Shown piece after piece: positions 26,477-40,700 of a stretch of DNA of 64,000 nucleotides. How positions within the stretch are numbered: position 1 is the stretch's first letter; the number at the start of each line of letters is the position of its first letter. Below the pieces are notes generated by a model. The model did not search any database, had not been told where the DNA came from, and saw only the letters and a program-made list of their open reading frames with translations. Both the position numbers and the translations under genes were made by a program. This stretch comes from Patella vulgata (lineage: Eukaryota; Mollusca; Gastropoda; Patellidae), in the NCBI RefSeq assembly GCF_932274485.2, contig NC_065885.2, positions 5,019,001-5,083,000 on the forward strand, in the 5' to 3' direction.

Positions 26477-29400
26477 TAACCTTGACACAAACTAGGTCAT
26501 TTCCTGAGTAACATATGGTTCAATTTTATCTCAATTATCTGCTTGCACTTAGGAGTCTTTACCAGCAGGAGGAAACCAGAGGACCCGGAGAAGACTCACA
26601 AGGTTAGACAGCTGTCCTTGTCAGGCCCTCCGTCCTGCATTACTGACAAGGGGAAACCACGCCGGAAAATATGGATGAGCTTTCTCGGCCAATGCAGGGA
26701 TCGAACACCCAATCTCCAGGCTAGCGAGCCAGCGTCTTACCCACTTAGCCACGTCATCCCCTAATTTCAGAGATACCTGCACGAGATAACGATGTGGCTA
26801 ACAATAAAGAAATATAAAATCTTAGTATAACAAGAAAGGTAAAACTACTTACTAATAATTTGACTTCATGGTTTTCATTCATACCCAGTGATGTCAGTTT
26901 TCTAAATACCTAGAAATAATCAATCACAAACCTTACAAAAACATATTTTTATTTTATATTTAAAATACATCATTAACATTTATTTGATAAAATTTGGCCT
27001 GTGAAACGGATAACAAAAATAACCGATATGAGAATGCTAAGCCATTTCTCTTTCTTTAAAGTTTCAAAATAATCACTATCAAGAGAGATATTCATGCACC
27101 TTGGTCAAACATACAAGAGTTATTCCCCTTAGTCACACTACTATCGGGAGATATTTATTCAAGTAACACAACTATCTATATATTACCAGAGTCAGACTAA
27201 TGTCAATTATTATCGGAGTACTATTAGTATACTACCAAAGTCAAGCTACTATTATTATACTACCAGAGTCAGAATACTATTATCATACTACCAGAGTCAA
27301 AATACTATTATCATACTACCAGAGTCAGACTACTATTGTCATACTACCAGTCAGAATACTATTATTATACTACCAGAGTCAAAATACTATTATCATTCTA
27401 CCAGAGTCAAAATACTATTATCATACTACCAGAGTCAGACTACTATTATCATTCTACCAGAGTCAAGCTACTATTATTATACTACCAGAGTCAGAATATT
27501 ATTATCATACTACCAGAGTCAGAATACTATTATCATACTATGAGAGTCAAAATACTATTATCATACTATGAGAGTCAAAATACTATTATCATACTATGAG
27601 AGTCAAAATACTATTATCATACTACCAGAGTCAAAATACTATTATCATACTACCAGAGTCAAAATACTATTATCATACTACCAGTCAGAATACTATTATT
27701 ATACTACCAGGGTCAAAATACTATTATTATACTACCAGAGTCAAAATACTATTATCATTCTACCAGAGTCAGAATACTATTATTATACTACCAGAGTCAA
27801 ACTACTATCATGATACTACCAGGGTCAAAATACTATTATCATACTACCAGAGTCAAAATACCATTATAATACTACCAGAGTCAAAATACTATTATCATAC
27901 TACAAGAGTCAACTATTATTAATTTATTAGTAGTCACACTACTACCAATATATTTACCCAAGTCACACTACTACCAATATATTTACCTGAGTCATACTAC
28001 TGTCTAGTGCTTCATACGGAGGACTGCTACATTGTCGACTCATACTTCGAACTTTTTTCCGGTTGTATAGAACAGTCAATACGCTATCTACTGAAGATGA
28101 TCGTAAAATATAATCAAATACAGGTCGAGGTATACATTCATCTAAAGCATTCAATAAAACAATCTGAAAAAAAAAACAAGAAGTAAATAATTTATTGATT
28201 TTGCCATTTGATCCATACTAATTAAGATATATACTCAAGTACTCAACAGATTTTACCTAATATTTCTGAGTGGGGCTAGAGGGGCTGGATGGCCGAATGG
28301 TTAGAGCGTGCATGTTGTTTCATAAGGTCTGTCATTGAGTCAATTGGCGTGTTTCGACAACGAGTAGGGTCGCCCGTCCAACCACTACTAAAGATCCCTA
28401 TTTGCAAGCGAATTATTGAAATAAAGTTGAACCATATGTTAGTCCCAAAATGACCTGGTTTGTATTGAGTGGATATTAACTCCCATTTCTCTGTCTCTCT
28501 GTCTCTGGGTGAAGCTGGCTTGTCTATATCATCTGGACAGGATGCTGCATTCATTCCACCTTTGTAAAGGCATATAATGGCATACAGACATGTCACAGGA
28601 AGGCACTGAATAGTCCCCCCCCCCCCCCCCAAACATCAAATTTGAACATATATCAAAAAGAAATTATTTTTCTATTTACAAATATACATCTTGGATACTT
28701 TATCAAAGCATAGAATCTTTTAAAAAGTTTACATGTCTCTTTGTAGTACTTTATGTTTAAGTCTACTCACCTCTTTGTCTAATTGTAGTACCTAATGTTT
28801 AAGCCTAATGTTTTTGTCTATTTGTAGTATTTATTTTTAGACCTACCCATCTCTTTGTCTAATTGTAGTACCTAATGTTTAAGCCTAATGTTTTTGTCTA
28901 TTTGTAGTATTTATTTTTAGACCTACCCATCTCTTTGTCTAATTGTAGTACCTAATGTTTAAGCCTAATGTTTTTGTCTATTTGTAGTACTTGTTTTTAG
29001 ACCTACCCATCTCTTTTTCTAATTGTAGTACTTTATGTTTAAGCCTACCTACCTCTTTGTCTATCTGTGGTACTTAATGTTTAAGCCTACTCACCTTTGT
29101 CTAATTGTAGTACATAAAGAGGGTGGTGGTGGATGGTCGAGTGGTTAGCTCGTGTGTGCTGTATCATAAGGCCTGTCATTGAGTCAACTGGCGTGGTTTC
29201 GTATACCGGGTTGTATGTGACAAGGAGTAGGGTCGCCTGTCCAACCTCGTGGGTTTTCTCCGGGTCCTGCTAAAGACCCCTATGCGCAAGCGAATTATTG
29301 AAATAAAATTAAACCATATGTTAGTCTTGAAATGACCTAGTTTATGTCGAGTGGACGTTAAACCCCATTTCTCTTTCTCTCCTTAGTACATAATGTTTAA

Positions 29401-32400
29401 GTTGACTTACCTCTTTGTCTATTTGTAGTACTTTATGTTTAGGCCTGCCTACCTATCTCTTTGTCTATGTTTAAGTTGACTTACCTCTTTGTCTATTTGT
29501 AGTACTTTATGTTTAGGCCTGCCTACCTACCTCTTTGTCTATGTTTAAGTTGACTTACCTCTTTGTCTATTTGTAGTACTGTATGTTTAGGCCTGCCTAC
29601 CTACCTCTTTGTCTATGTTTAAGTTGACTTACCTCTTTGTCTATTTGTAGTACTTTATGTTTAGGCCTGCTTACCTACCTCTTTGTCTATGTTTAAGTGG
29701 ACTTACCTCTGTGTCTATTTGTAGTACTGTATGTTTAGGCCTGCCTACCTACCTCTTTGTCTATGTTTAAGTGGACTTACCTCTGTGTCTATTTGTAGTA
29801 CTGTATGTTTAGGCCTGCCTACCTACCTCTTTGTCTATGTTTAAGTAGACTTACCTCTGTGTCTATTTGTAGTACTTTATGTTTAGGCCTACTTATCTCT
29901 TTGTCTATTTGTAGTACTTTATGTTCAAGCCTGCTCACCTCTTTGTCTATCTGTAGTACTTTATGTTTAGGCCTGCCTACCTACCTCTTTGTCTCTCTGT
30001 AGTACTTTATGTTTAAGTGGACTTACCTCTTTGTCTAATTGTAGTGCTTTATGTTTAAGTCTACCAACCTCTGTGTCTATCTGTAGTACTTTATGTTTAT
30101 GCTTACTTACCTCTTTGTCTATTTTTAGTACTTTATGTTTAAGCTTACTCACCTCTTTGCCTATTTGTAAAACTCTATGTTTAAGCCTACCTACCTCTTT
30201 GTCTATTTGTAGTACTTTATGTTTAAGGAATGGTGTAATTTGTGGTAGAAGATAACAATGTATATCAGCTATATTTAATATAGTAGCCATAGCTGATATA
30301 AAACCAACAGCTCCATGTCTCACCCATATACCCTGTAATATAGTAGAAGTGTAAAATTAATGTATAATTAATATGGTTTAGCCTGAATTTACTGTGACAT
30401 CCTCAATCAGACAATCTTTAATGTAAATTAGTTCCTGCTTTAAATAACGTTCCATTCTCTGATTGTACATGACAAGGAGTAGGGTCGCTTGACTAACCTC
30501 GTGGGTTTTCTCCGGGTCTTCCGGTTTCCTACCACTACTAAAGTCCCAATACGTGCAAGAGAATTATTGAAATAAAATTGAACCATATGTTAGTCCCAAA
30601 ATGACCTGGTTTGTGTCGAGTGGACGTTAAACCCAATTTCTCTCACTCTCTTTAAATTAACTCAGCAAACACTGCCTGATAAACCCAGATGTCCGATGTT
30701 TGATCCCAGTGTTGACTGAGAAGGGGCTTCAGGATCTTCAACCTGGTTTCCCTATTTGTCGGTGGTACAGAATGGAGGGGTTATGTCGTTGGTAGAATAT
30801 TAAAGATCCTTTGAAATCAAAATAAGAGTGGGCCATAGCCCTGCTGTTAATGCGAAGGATGGTGAGATGACCTAGTGCTCTAGAGTGTAGAGCTTAGAGC
30901 TCTAGTTGGCCAGTCACCTCTGGCTTGCGGTCGTTGTTTCGATCCCTGGTGTGAACATATGTGGCTTGGAGATATGGGCGCCTTCCCAACCTTTTCCTCC
31001 ATCATAAAAGACCCCTGCACGTGTGCTAAGCAAAATCAAATAAGAGAACTGGTCTGTGATATCACCATTGGTGGAAATGGACGTTAAACAATAAGCATTT
31101 AAGGCAATTTTCCCCAAAGCAAACCCCATGACGTATGCTTGTCTTCACATCATTAGTATTAGCCCTTTGGGTCAGAAAAGACATCAAACCCCATTTTAAT
31201 TTGTATCTTATGTGTATTGTAAATCATGAAACATATTTACCGGGTGAGACAAGAATGGAACTATCTCTTGTACAAATTCTTGTAACATGGATTTCTGTAG
31301 TAGGCCAAGTTCAGCCAGAGCTTTCAGAGCACCTAGTGCTTTGTGGAGAACATATTCTTCTGGATCAGATAAACCCTGGAAGAAAAACACATGTGATTTA
31401 GACAACACAACTTCATGATTTAACCATATAAGTGGTTTATTTGTTTTTTTTAAAGGTGGAGCCATGGTGGTTTAAGTGGGTAAGACGCTGGCTCACTAAC
31501 CTGGAGTTCGCGTGTTCGATCCCTGCATTGGCTGATAAAGTTCATCAGGATTTTACAGCATGGTTCCCAATTGTCAGTGGCGCAGGCAGAGGGCCTACCA
31601 AGGACAGCTGTCTAGTCATTCGGATGGGATGATAAATCGAGGACCTGTGTATACATTATTTCATTAATTTGTGGTGCAGGATAGCTGTCTAGTCATTTGG
31701 ATGGGACGAAAAACTGAGGTGCTGAATATACATTGGTGCGCACGTAAAAGATCCCTTGGCAGTTGGAATTGATATAAGAGTAGGCCATAGTGTCCCTGCC
31801 CAGGCGAAATTTCCCTCATAGCACACTGTATGGTGAATGCCTGTCTTCATTAGCCCAGTCAGAGCAGAACAGTAGGACTTCAAACCATATTTCATTTCAT
31901 TTCATTATAAGGCAAATTTCTAATTATTTAGAATAATAAAGGTTTGTCTATTATACTTGTTATAGTAAAGGTTTGTCTATTATACCTGTTATAGTAAAGG
32001 TTTGTTTATCGTACCTGTTGTTGTAAAGGTTTGTTTATCGTACCTGTTGTTGTAAAGGTTTGTTTATCATACCTGTTGTAGTAAAGGTTTGTTTATCGTA
32101 CCTGTTGTTGTAAAGGTTTGTTTATCGTACCTGTTGTTGTAAAGGTTTGTTTATTGTACCTGTTGTTGTAAAGGTTTGTTTATCGTACCTGTTGTAGTAA
32201 AGGTTTGTTTATCGTACCTGTTGTTGTAAAGGTTTGTTTATCGTACCTGTTGCAGTAAAGGTTTCAACATGGCTGAACTCTGCCATCCAATATACGCTGC
32301 TACACCGACTATATTATCAAAAAATGATCCCCGTAACTGCCAATCATACTGAAAACAACATTATTCAATATCTCAAATATGTGAGAAAACACAGTATATA

Positions 32401-35400
32401 AAAAATTGTAACGAGTTACTAAGCAACTCAGCGTTTAGTCTCTACTTTCCAGGGGCTATATTCTTGAAATTTGAATCTTTATGATGTTATAACTCATTAT
32501 GGAGAGAATCAGAAACTTGTTTTGAAAAGAATTTCTTTGATGATGAGTTGGTTTGATCCAGTCTTAATTGTTGCTTATCCCATTTACAAGGCATAAGGAC
32601 TTGGATATAATAAAACATGCACACGGTCATCCTGGTTAATTTGATACCACATATGTAGGGGTTGAGCACAGCGACGAAGTGTGATGGGTGAACATACATA
32701 CACACTTTGTTTTTATAGATTTGAAATTAGAAAAAAGACCTGCACTGGGCAGATTTAGCTCTTATATAATGCATCTTTAATAAATATTGTTACCTTGTCA
32801 TTGAGAAACGTAATCATATGTGACAGTAAGACATCGCTTGCTGAAAAATACAAAAATTATCCTAATTAATTCAAATTAATGAGATATAAAAATTTGGCCA
32901 TAATAGAGAGAGAGAGAGAGAGATATGGCTTGAGAGAGAGAGAGATATGGCTTAATGTCCACTCGAGCAGCAGAACAGCAGGACATTAAACCCCATTTCA
33001 TTTCAACACCTTTGGAGATAATAAATGGTTATTAACACCCTTGGACACTGTAACTCTAAAGGTACGATTGCACCTTTAACTATGGAAATGGAAGTGGTAC
33101 AATTTCTTAATCGTTGATCTATCATTGACCTATGCTAGACGAGCCCCTCACTAACCCTGATCTATCTCTACCCTATACTTTACTAGCCCCTCACGAACCA
33201 TCATTTATCTCTGACCTAGACGAGCCCCTCACTAACCCTGATCTATCTCTACCCTATACTTTACTAGCCCCTCACTAACCATCATCTATCTCTGACCTAG
33301 ACGAGCCCCTCACTAACCCTGATCTATCTCTACCCTATACTTTACTAGCCCCTCACGAACCATCATTTATCTCTGACCTAGACGAGCCCCTCACTAACCC
33401 TGATCTATCTCTACCCTATACTTTACTAGCCCCTCACTAACCATCATCTATCTCTGACCTAGACGAGCCCCTCACTAACCCTGATCTATCTCTGACCTAG
33501 ACGAGCCCCTCACTAACTCTGATTTATCTCTGACCTAGACGAGCCCCTCACTATTGCCTGGTTTCACTCGAAATATCACCCAAGGTGGAAGAGGAGGTTA
33601 AACTCAACACCCAGTCAACCCAACTAATCAAGTTAGCTGATATAGTCAATGACAGACTTTATGACCTAAAGCGCACACATTTGACCACTTAACACCCAGT
33701 CATCCCAACAAATCAAGCATGTTGATAGTGAATTTACCTTTTTGTCTTCCAAAGAATACACACAATCTGGTTATACCACTCTCTAACAATGTCTGTTTGA
33801 CGGTATTATCGGGATCACTGAGTAACGTTACAACTTTCTGTTGTATTATCGTCTGTAACGTTTGTAACTCAGAATCGTAACTCGACTCCATCTAAAATAT
33901 AAATTTGCAGAGTAACATGTAACATATCGCCATTCTGTGATGTCCTTACCTGTTTTTTTTTGCTAGATTTCACCTTGCAAGATTCATTAGATTTAACTTT
34001 GCATGATTTACTATGGTTCGATCTTCTGAACTGAACTGGAAAAGTAAATCTCGATTTTTGGCCGATGTGTGAGGTGTGCAGCTCCATTGATTTTTCGAGA
34101 ACTGCAGAATGCCAGATGATATGGCGAGAGAGAGAGAGAGAAATGGGGTTTAACGTCCACTTGACACAAATTAGGTCACTTCGGGACTAACATATGGTTC
34201 AATTTTATTTCAATAATTTGTATGCGTATAGGGGTCTTTAGCAGTGGGAGGAAACCGGAGGACCTGGAGAAAACCCACGAGGTTGGACAGGCGATGCTAC
34301 TCCTTGTCACATACAACCAGGGAATCAAAACCACGCCAGTTGACTTAATGACAGACCTTATGATACAACGCACTCGCGCTAACCATTTGGCCATCCACCC
34401 CCAAAGTTATTGGATACAACACAAGACATAAAGAATATAAACTAGATTATTTACCTCATATTGCACATTATCTGATGAATCATCTGTCGAATGAGCTTCA
34501 GTTAATTTACATAACTGAGTCATTTCTAACACACTATAAATATCCATAGAATAAAAACAAATTCAAAATGTTTTCCCAACTAAATATCAAAAAGTTTTTG
34601 AGGCAAAATATCAAAATGTTTTCCTGACAAAATATCAAAAAGTTTTCCAGGCAAAATATCAAAAAATTTTCACAGCAAAGTGTCAAAAAAAATCAAAAAG
34701 TTTTCCATTCAGAATGTCAAAAACAGGCAAAATATTTTGATCCTTAACCAAGAAATTGTCAATGTTAAAGTTTCAAATTCAAATCTTTTTCCAAGCTAAA
34801 TATTTTAATCTTTGACCCCAAAAATTATTAATGTTATATATATATATTGCAACCTCATCATAACTATATATATTTTGGATACATATCTTGCTTTTTAAAT
34901 TTGATATGTAGGCCCTACAGAATATTAGAAGCACATTGAAATCATATATTACTGTCTTATGCTAGTTTCCTACTGTCGTACGATGCGTTACGATAGAATT
35001 GTCCCTAATCGGTCCACGATCTGGTATGTGCAGATACATTTGGATACATTTCCATACGATCAAGACGATTGTTACGACTGGCCTCACTATATGATAAGAC
35101 CTGATAGGATCACTATGATAACTCCAAGATTTAAACCACGATTTCAGTTGTAACACGAATGGTGATAGTGGGAGCCTAGCATTATAAATCTACACATTTA
35201 AAGGATTTACCAACATCTGTGGACAAATCCTCTAAATACGAGTACTTGTGGGGAAATTCTCTAAAGAAACAAAACTAGTACACATAACTACAGACTGTTG
35301 GACACACAATATTTATTTGAATGTACCCACCTTAAAGCTGTTTCTGAAAGATGAGCGATGTTTTCAGCATATGCTGCTCGAACCATTACAACTTCGTCAT

Positions 35401-37721
35401 GGACTAGATTTGACTGGAAGAAAACATATAAATAGAAATCTGGCTAAATTCTTCAGATACGAAAGTTGTACAAAAAATATATAGTGTTATTTTTAACAAT
35501 CAAAGAAATCAAAGGTATTGTACGATGTGGGTCATTAAGGGTATTACAGACCTTTAAAGGCATTAGTGGGCCTTAATTAATATTATGAATATACCGTAAT
35601 CACCCAATGTAACAGGCTGCCACATAATGCAGGAAAAATTGATATTCCCCTTATATCAAAGGTATTGCCTTTCTTTAAAGGTATTGTACAATGTTGGGAA
35701 TTAAAGGTATTACACACATTTAATATTTTGAATATACTGTAAATACCCATTGTAAAACACTGCCGTATTATTCAGGAAAAATTGATATTCCCCTTATATA
35801 CAGTGAAACTTACCAGATTAGGAAAAATGTATTCTGGAAAAACATTACCATCACTGAAATATTGAATATATTAATATTTTTTGACTGGAATAATAGTTTG
35901 TGTGTTATTTTTTTGTTCTTTGCAATATATGGGATTAATGGTTATTCCTTTAGTTAGCCCCAGGGAGAGAGAGAGAGTGAGAGAGAGAGAGAGGGTTTAA
36001 CATCCACTGACACAAACTAGGTCATTTCAGGACTAACATATGAATCAATTTTATATGAAGAATTTGCTTGTGTGCAGGGGTCTTTAGCAGTGGGAGGAAA
36101 CCCGAGGACCCAGAGAAAACCAACGCGGTTGGACAGGTCATCCCTACTCCTTGTCACGTACAACGAGCGTGCTAACCATTCAGCCATCCAATCCCCGCCC
36201 CAGTTAGCCCTAGGAAGATAAGCTATTGCCTTGTTAATTGGCTTAGGAAGATAAACAAGTAAACAAGTAGTTACTTGTATGCAGTGATGGAAATTTTGCC
36301 CAGACAGCAGTACAACGGCCTACTCTTATATCAAATTCCAACTGTCAAGGGGTCTTTTACATGTACCCAATGTGTACACGGGACCTCAGGTATTGGTCCC
36401 TTGCCAGACACCCTGTCCTGCACCACTGACAAGGGAGAACCATACCGGAAAATCCTGATGAAGGAATCGAACACGGGACCTCCAGGTTAGCGAGTCAGCA
36501 TCTTACTCACTGAGCCGCTGCGCCTCCTTAATGACAATAAAGACTAGAGTATCCCAGTAAAACAATAATTATCCTGTATATTACTTACCTTCTAGGAATA
36601 TTTCTATAAAACAATAATCGTTCTGTATATCACTTACCTTCTAGGAATATTTCTAATATTGGCTAAACATCTGGTTACTGTCGATATTGTTTCTCCGCGA
36701 ACTCGGGGAAACGAATCAGACACAAAATAAAGCTGGAAATAAAGTTTTGTGAAAATTTCAAATTGTTTTTTCTTATTGTGATGTAAATAGGAGTATCTAT
36801 ACTAATATTTGTGACTGTCGTTTGTTTGTCTGTCTGTTCAGTGTTGGCAGCTACACTAGGGTTGTCCCGAGGCTGAAATATGGTGTATAGGGGTAGCTCG
36901 GACCATAGAGTAACATAGGTCTGGTGGCAATGCAATACCGCTTCTGGAGAACTTTTGGTTTCGGGCACAACTGCTTTGTCCCCAAATCGAAGGAAACTTT
37001 GAGATTAACAGAAGTGTTATTTGTTTCCGACGGTCACATGTACAATCATAAGCAAACGGATCTTGCCTGGACAATTTCATCTCAATCTACTTTTCGGCGA
37101 ATTCATGGAGTCAATGTTCTTTTACATGCACGCCAACATGAACTGGGGTGGGGTTCAGTTTTCATCCCATCCAAACTACTTGGCAACACTTCATTCGTCA
37201 ACGCTACCGGCACTATGTCTCGACGAGTGGGAATCAGTCTCGGAAAAATCAATACATAAAATGAAATGGGGTTCAACATCCTACTGCTCCGAACTTGGCT
37301 AATGAAGACGGGTATACGCCATACAGTGTGCTATGAGGGAAATTTTACCCAGACTGCAGTACTACGGTCCACTCTTATTTCGAATTCCAACTATCAACGG
37401 TTATTTTACGTGCACACCCATGTGTAGCTACACTTGATCTCATTTTTATGTCCCATCCAAATGACTAGCTGCTGTCCTTGTCAGACCCTCCATCCTGTAC
37501 CGCATAAATCTATAGACTAATACATAAACCAACATACCATATATGGAATAATTCTATCCAATATAATGTCAGAGGTAACATATCTGGATAATTCTAACAA
37601 AAGTTCTAGCGCTAACACTCTCGCACTACAGAACTGAAAATATATTTGAAAAAAACATTTAAAGTCTTTAATTGTCATTTGAGATATTGTTAATCCTTTG
37701 CAAATTACAATATCAGTGTTT

Positions 37722-37758
<37 letters not shown>

Positions 37759-40700
37759 CAAGGACTACCATAGGGTTCAATTTTATTTCGTTGCGCGTAG
37801 GGGTCTTTAGCAGTTGGAGGAAAACGGATAATCCAGAAAAAAAAAACACAAGGTTGGACAAGCAACCCTACTCCTTGTCACGTACAAGTGGGGAATCGAA
37901 ACCAAGCCATTTGACTCAATGACAGACCTTATGATACAGCACGCACGTGTTAACCATGGTACTTGTCTGTATACAGATTGGGAGCTCTGTATACATAGGG
38001 TAGCTCGGGTACTCGCCTGTAGTATTATAGCCAACAACGACCCCTTCAGTGTTACTTACGTGTAAATTCCTACAACAAGATCCAACACAAGAAATGATTA
38101 AAACTAATCCCACATTATTCTCCAGTTTATTCTCGTCTATCTTCATATTCTTTAATAATGATGGTAAATCTCGCTTAATTCTGGAAACAAAAATATAAAT
38201 GTTATTCATAAAATCATTTCCGAAAATCGGTCGTCTTTTGAAATAGAGAGAGAGAGAAATGGGGTTTAACTTCACTCGCCATAAACTAGATCATTTCGGG
38301 ATTAACATATGGTTCAATTTTATTTCCATAATTTGCTTGCATGTAGGGGTCATTAGCAGTGGGAAGAAACCGGAGGAGACAGAGAAAACCCATGGGGTTG
38401 GACAGGCGACCCTACTCCATGTCATGTACAACTGGGGATTCGAAACCATGCCAGTTGACTCAATGATGACAGACCTTATGATACCACGCAAACATGCTAA
38501 CCATTCGACCATCCAACACCCCCTTGGAAATAGAATAAATGACCAACGTTAGTTATTTTTAAATACTGGTAGACAGCTCCTTCAAGAGTAGAGAGACAGA
38601 AAGTAATGGGGTTTAATGTCCAGTCAATACAAACTAGGTCATATCGGTACTAAAATATGGTTAATGTTATTCCAATTAGTGGTAGATACCCAAGATTAAA
38701 TGATGAAATGAAATGAAATGGGGTTTAACGTCCTACTGTTCTGCATCTAACCTGGGCTAATGAAGACGGGCATACGTCATACAGTGTGCAATGAGGGAAA
38801 TTTTGCCCGGGCAGCGGTGCTACGGCCTACTCTTATATCGAATTCCAACTGCCAATGTATACACGTAATCTTGGTTTTTCATCTCATCCGAAGGACTAGA
38901 CAGCTGTCCTTGTCAGGCCCTCCGTTCTGCACCACTGACAAGGGGAAACCACGTCGGAAAATCCAGATGAAGAATAAAACTTACAATGTAATTCTATCAT
39001 CTGCAGGTATAATAGGTGAGGCTGCGAATTGTTGTAAATAAATCTTTAGGAATGTATAGAAATATTCCGGGAAGGCCTTGCCTCTCTGTTTAACTAAATA
39101 TTCTTCCGCTGATAATCTGTGTTTAGGATCTTTCTGTATCATATGACGAACCAACTCCTACAAAAAATAAACATGTTTTATTTTTACCTGTTCATTTGAT
39201 AATATTTTTCCATACACCGGACAGTAGTGCTACGGCCTACTCTTACGTTCAGTCTAATGTGTACGTAGGACCTTTTTATGTTTTTGTTCCTTTTCAAACT
39301 ACTACACGCTGTTTCTTGCACCACTGACATGGGGAAACCACATCTGAAAATCCAAAGGAACTGTACAACATGTCAGATCTTCATGTAGTGTAGGCCATCG
39401 AAAGTTTTAAAAAATGAAATGAAATATAGATCTGTATTTTAATCAGATTGTATCACATGGCGAACTCTTACAAAAAAATAAAAATTATTTTACATTTTAA
39501 GTTGATAATTGAATTGTAAAATTTGAAACCGAAGTTTAAGGCATAAAACAGCAGTCCTTACAATCGATTTGTTTTGTTGTTTTTATGATGCATTATGCAA
39601 GAGCTAATTTGCCTAAAATTTTCAATAGATTCATTTTGAATTATCTATGTTGGAACTATTATAGACAAAACGATCAGTTTTTTTATCTAAATCTTACATA
39701 ATGCATCTTTAATAAGAAAAGAAGTAGTTTTATAAAGGCTTTTATTTGGATAAAGTCCCCATGTGAAACTACCAATAATAACAAAGATGTGAAACCACCA
39801 ATAATAAAAAACCATGTGAAACCACCAATAATATAAACCATGTGAAACTAGAAACTACCAATAATAAAAACCATGTGAAACTACCAATAATAACAACCAT
39901 GTGAAACCACCAATAATAACAACCATGTGAAACTACCAACAATAACAACCATGTGAAACCAGCAATAATAACAACCATGTGAAACCACCAATAATAAAAA
40001 ACAATGTGAAACCACCAATGATAAGATCCTTACCCTAACATGTTGGTCTGGTATTTTTTCGAGTATTTTCCAGGGACTATATTCACCACTACGATAGGCT
40101 AATAATTGAGACAGATCAAATGGTGTTGTACCATCTGTAAATAATTCGGTAATAACACACCTGGAAATAAACATACCTACATATATAACACACCTGGAAA
40201 TAAAAATACATATATCCATATACGAAGAGGGAGCGAAATAGGATTTAACACAAAATAGGACATCTTGGGATTCAATCTAATTAAAACACAGATCCTATTC
40301 GTTTCGTTTTTTACAGTTCAAAATTTCGTTTTACCTGTCTTTACTACACTAGGATCTCGAAGAGTTGTTATATAACACACATTATGGATGATGTGAGGGA
40401 TTAGCCAATGAAACGGTCTGTTACGACGAGCTTTAGGCGTGCTTTGCACGGAACTGTGGGTAATCCACTAGTAACATCAATGCTGATTGGTTAATCAAAT
40501 GTCTGACGTCATAGGGTCAAAAGCCGCTCGTATGACCTCTGACACGACATATCGCTACAACCGGTCAGATCTCCATGTAGTGTAGGCCATCAAAAGTATA
40601 AAAAACGAAACGAAATATAGATCTGTACTTTAATCAGATTGATTGGGACTAGTATATGGTACAATTTTATTTCAATAATTCGCTAGCATGTAGGGGTCTT

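Noticed and set aside
27200-27922. Overlapping ORFs of [14 protein letters not shown] repeats
   Set aside because: Product of the 28-bp array in several frames; no gene features.
28740-33550. Regular arrays that might suggest CRISPR
   Set aside because: Units are head to tail with no unique spacers, no cas genes, in a eukaryotic gene.
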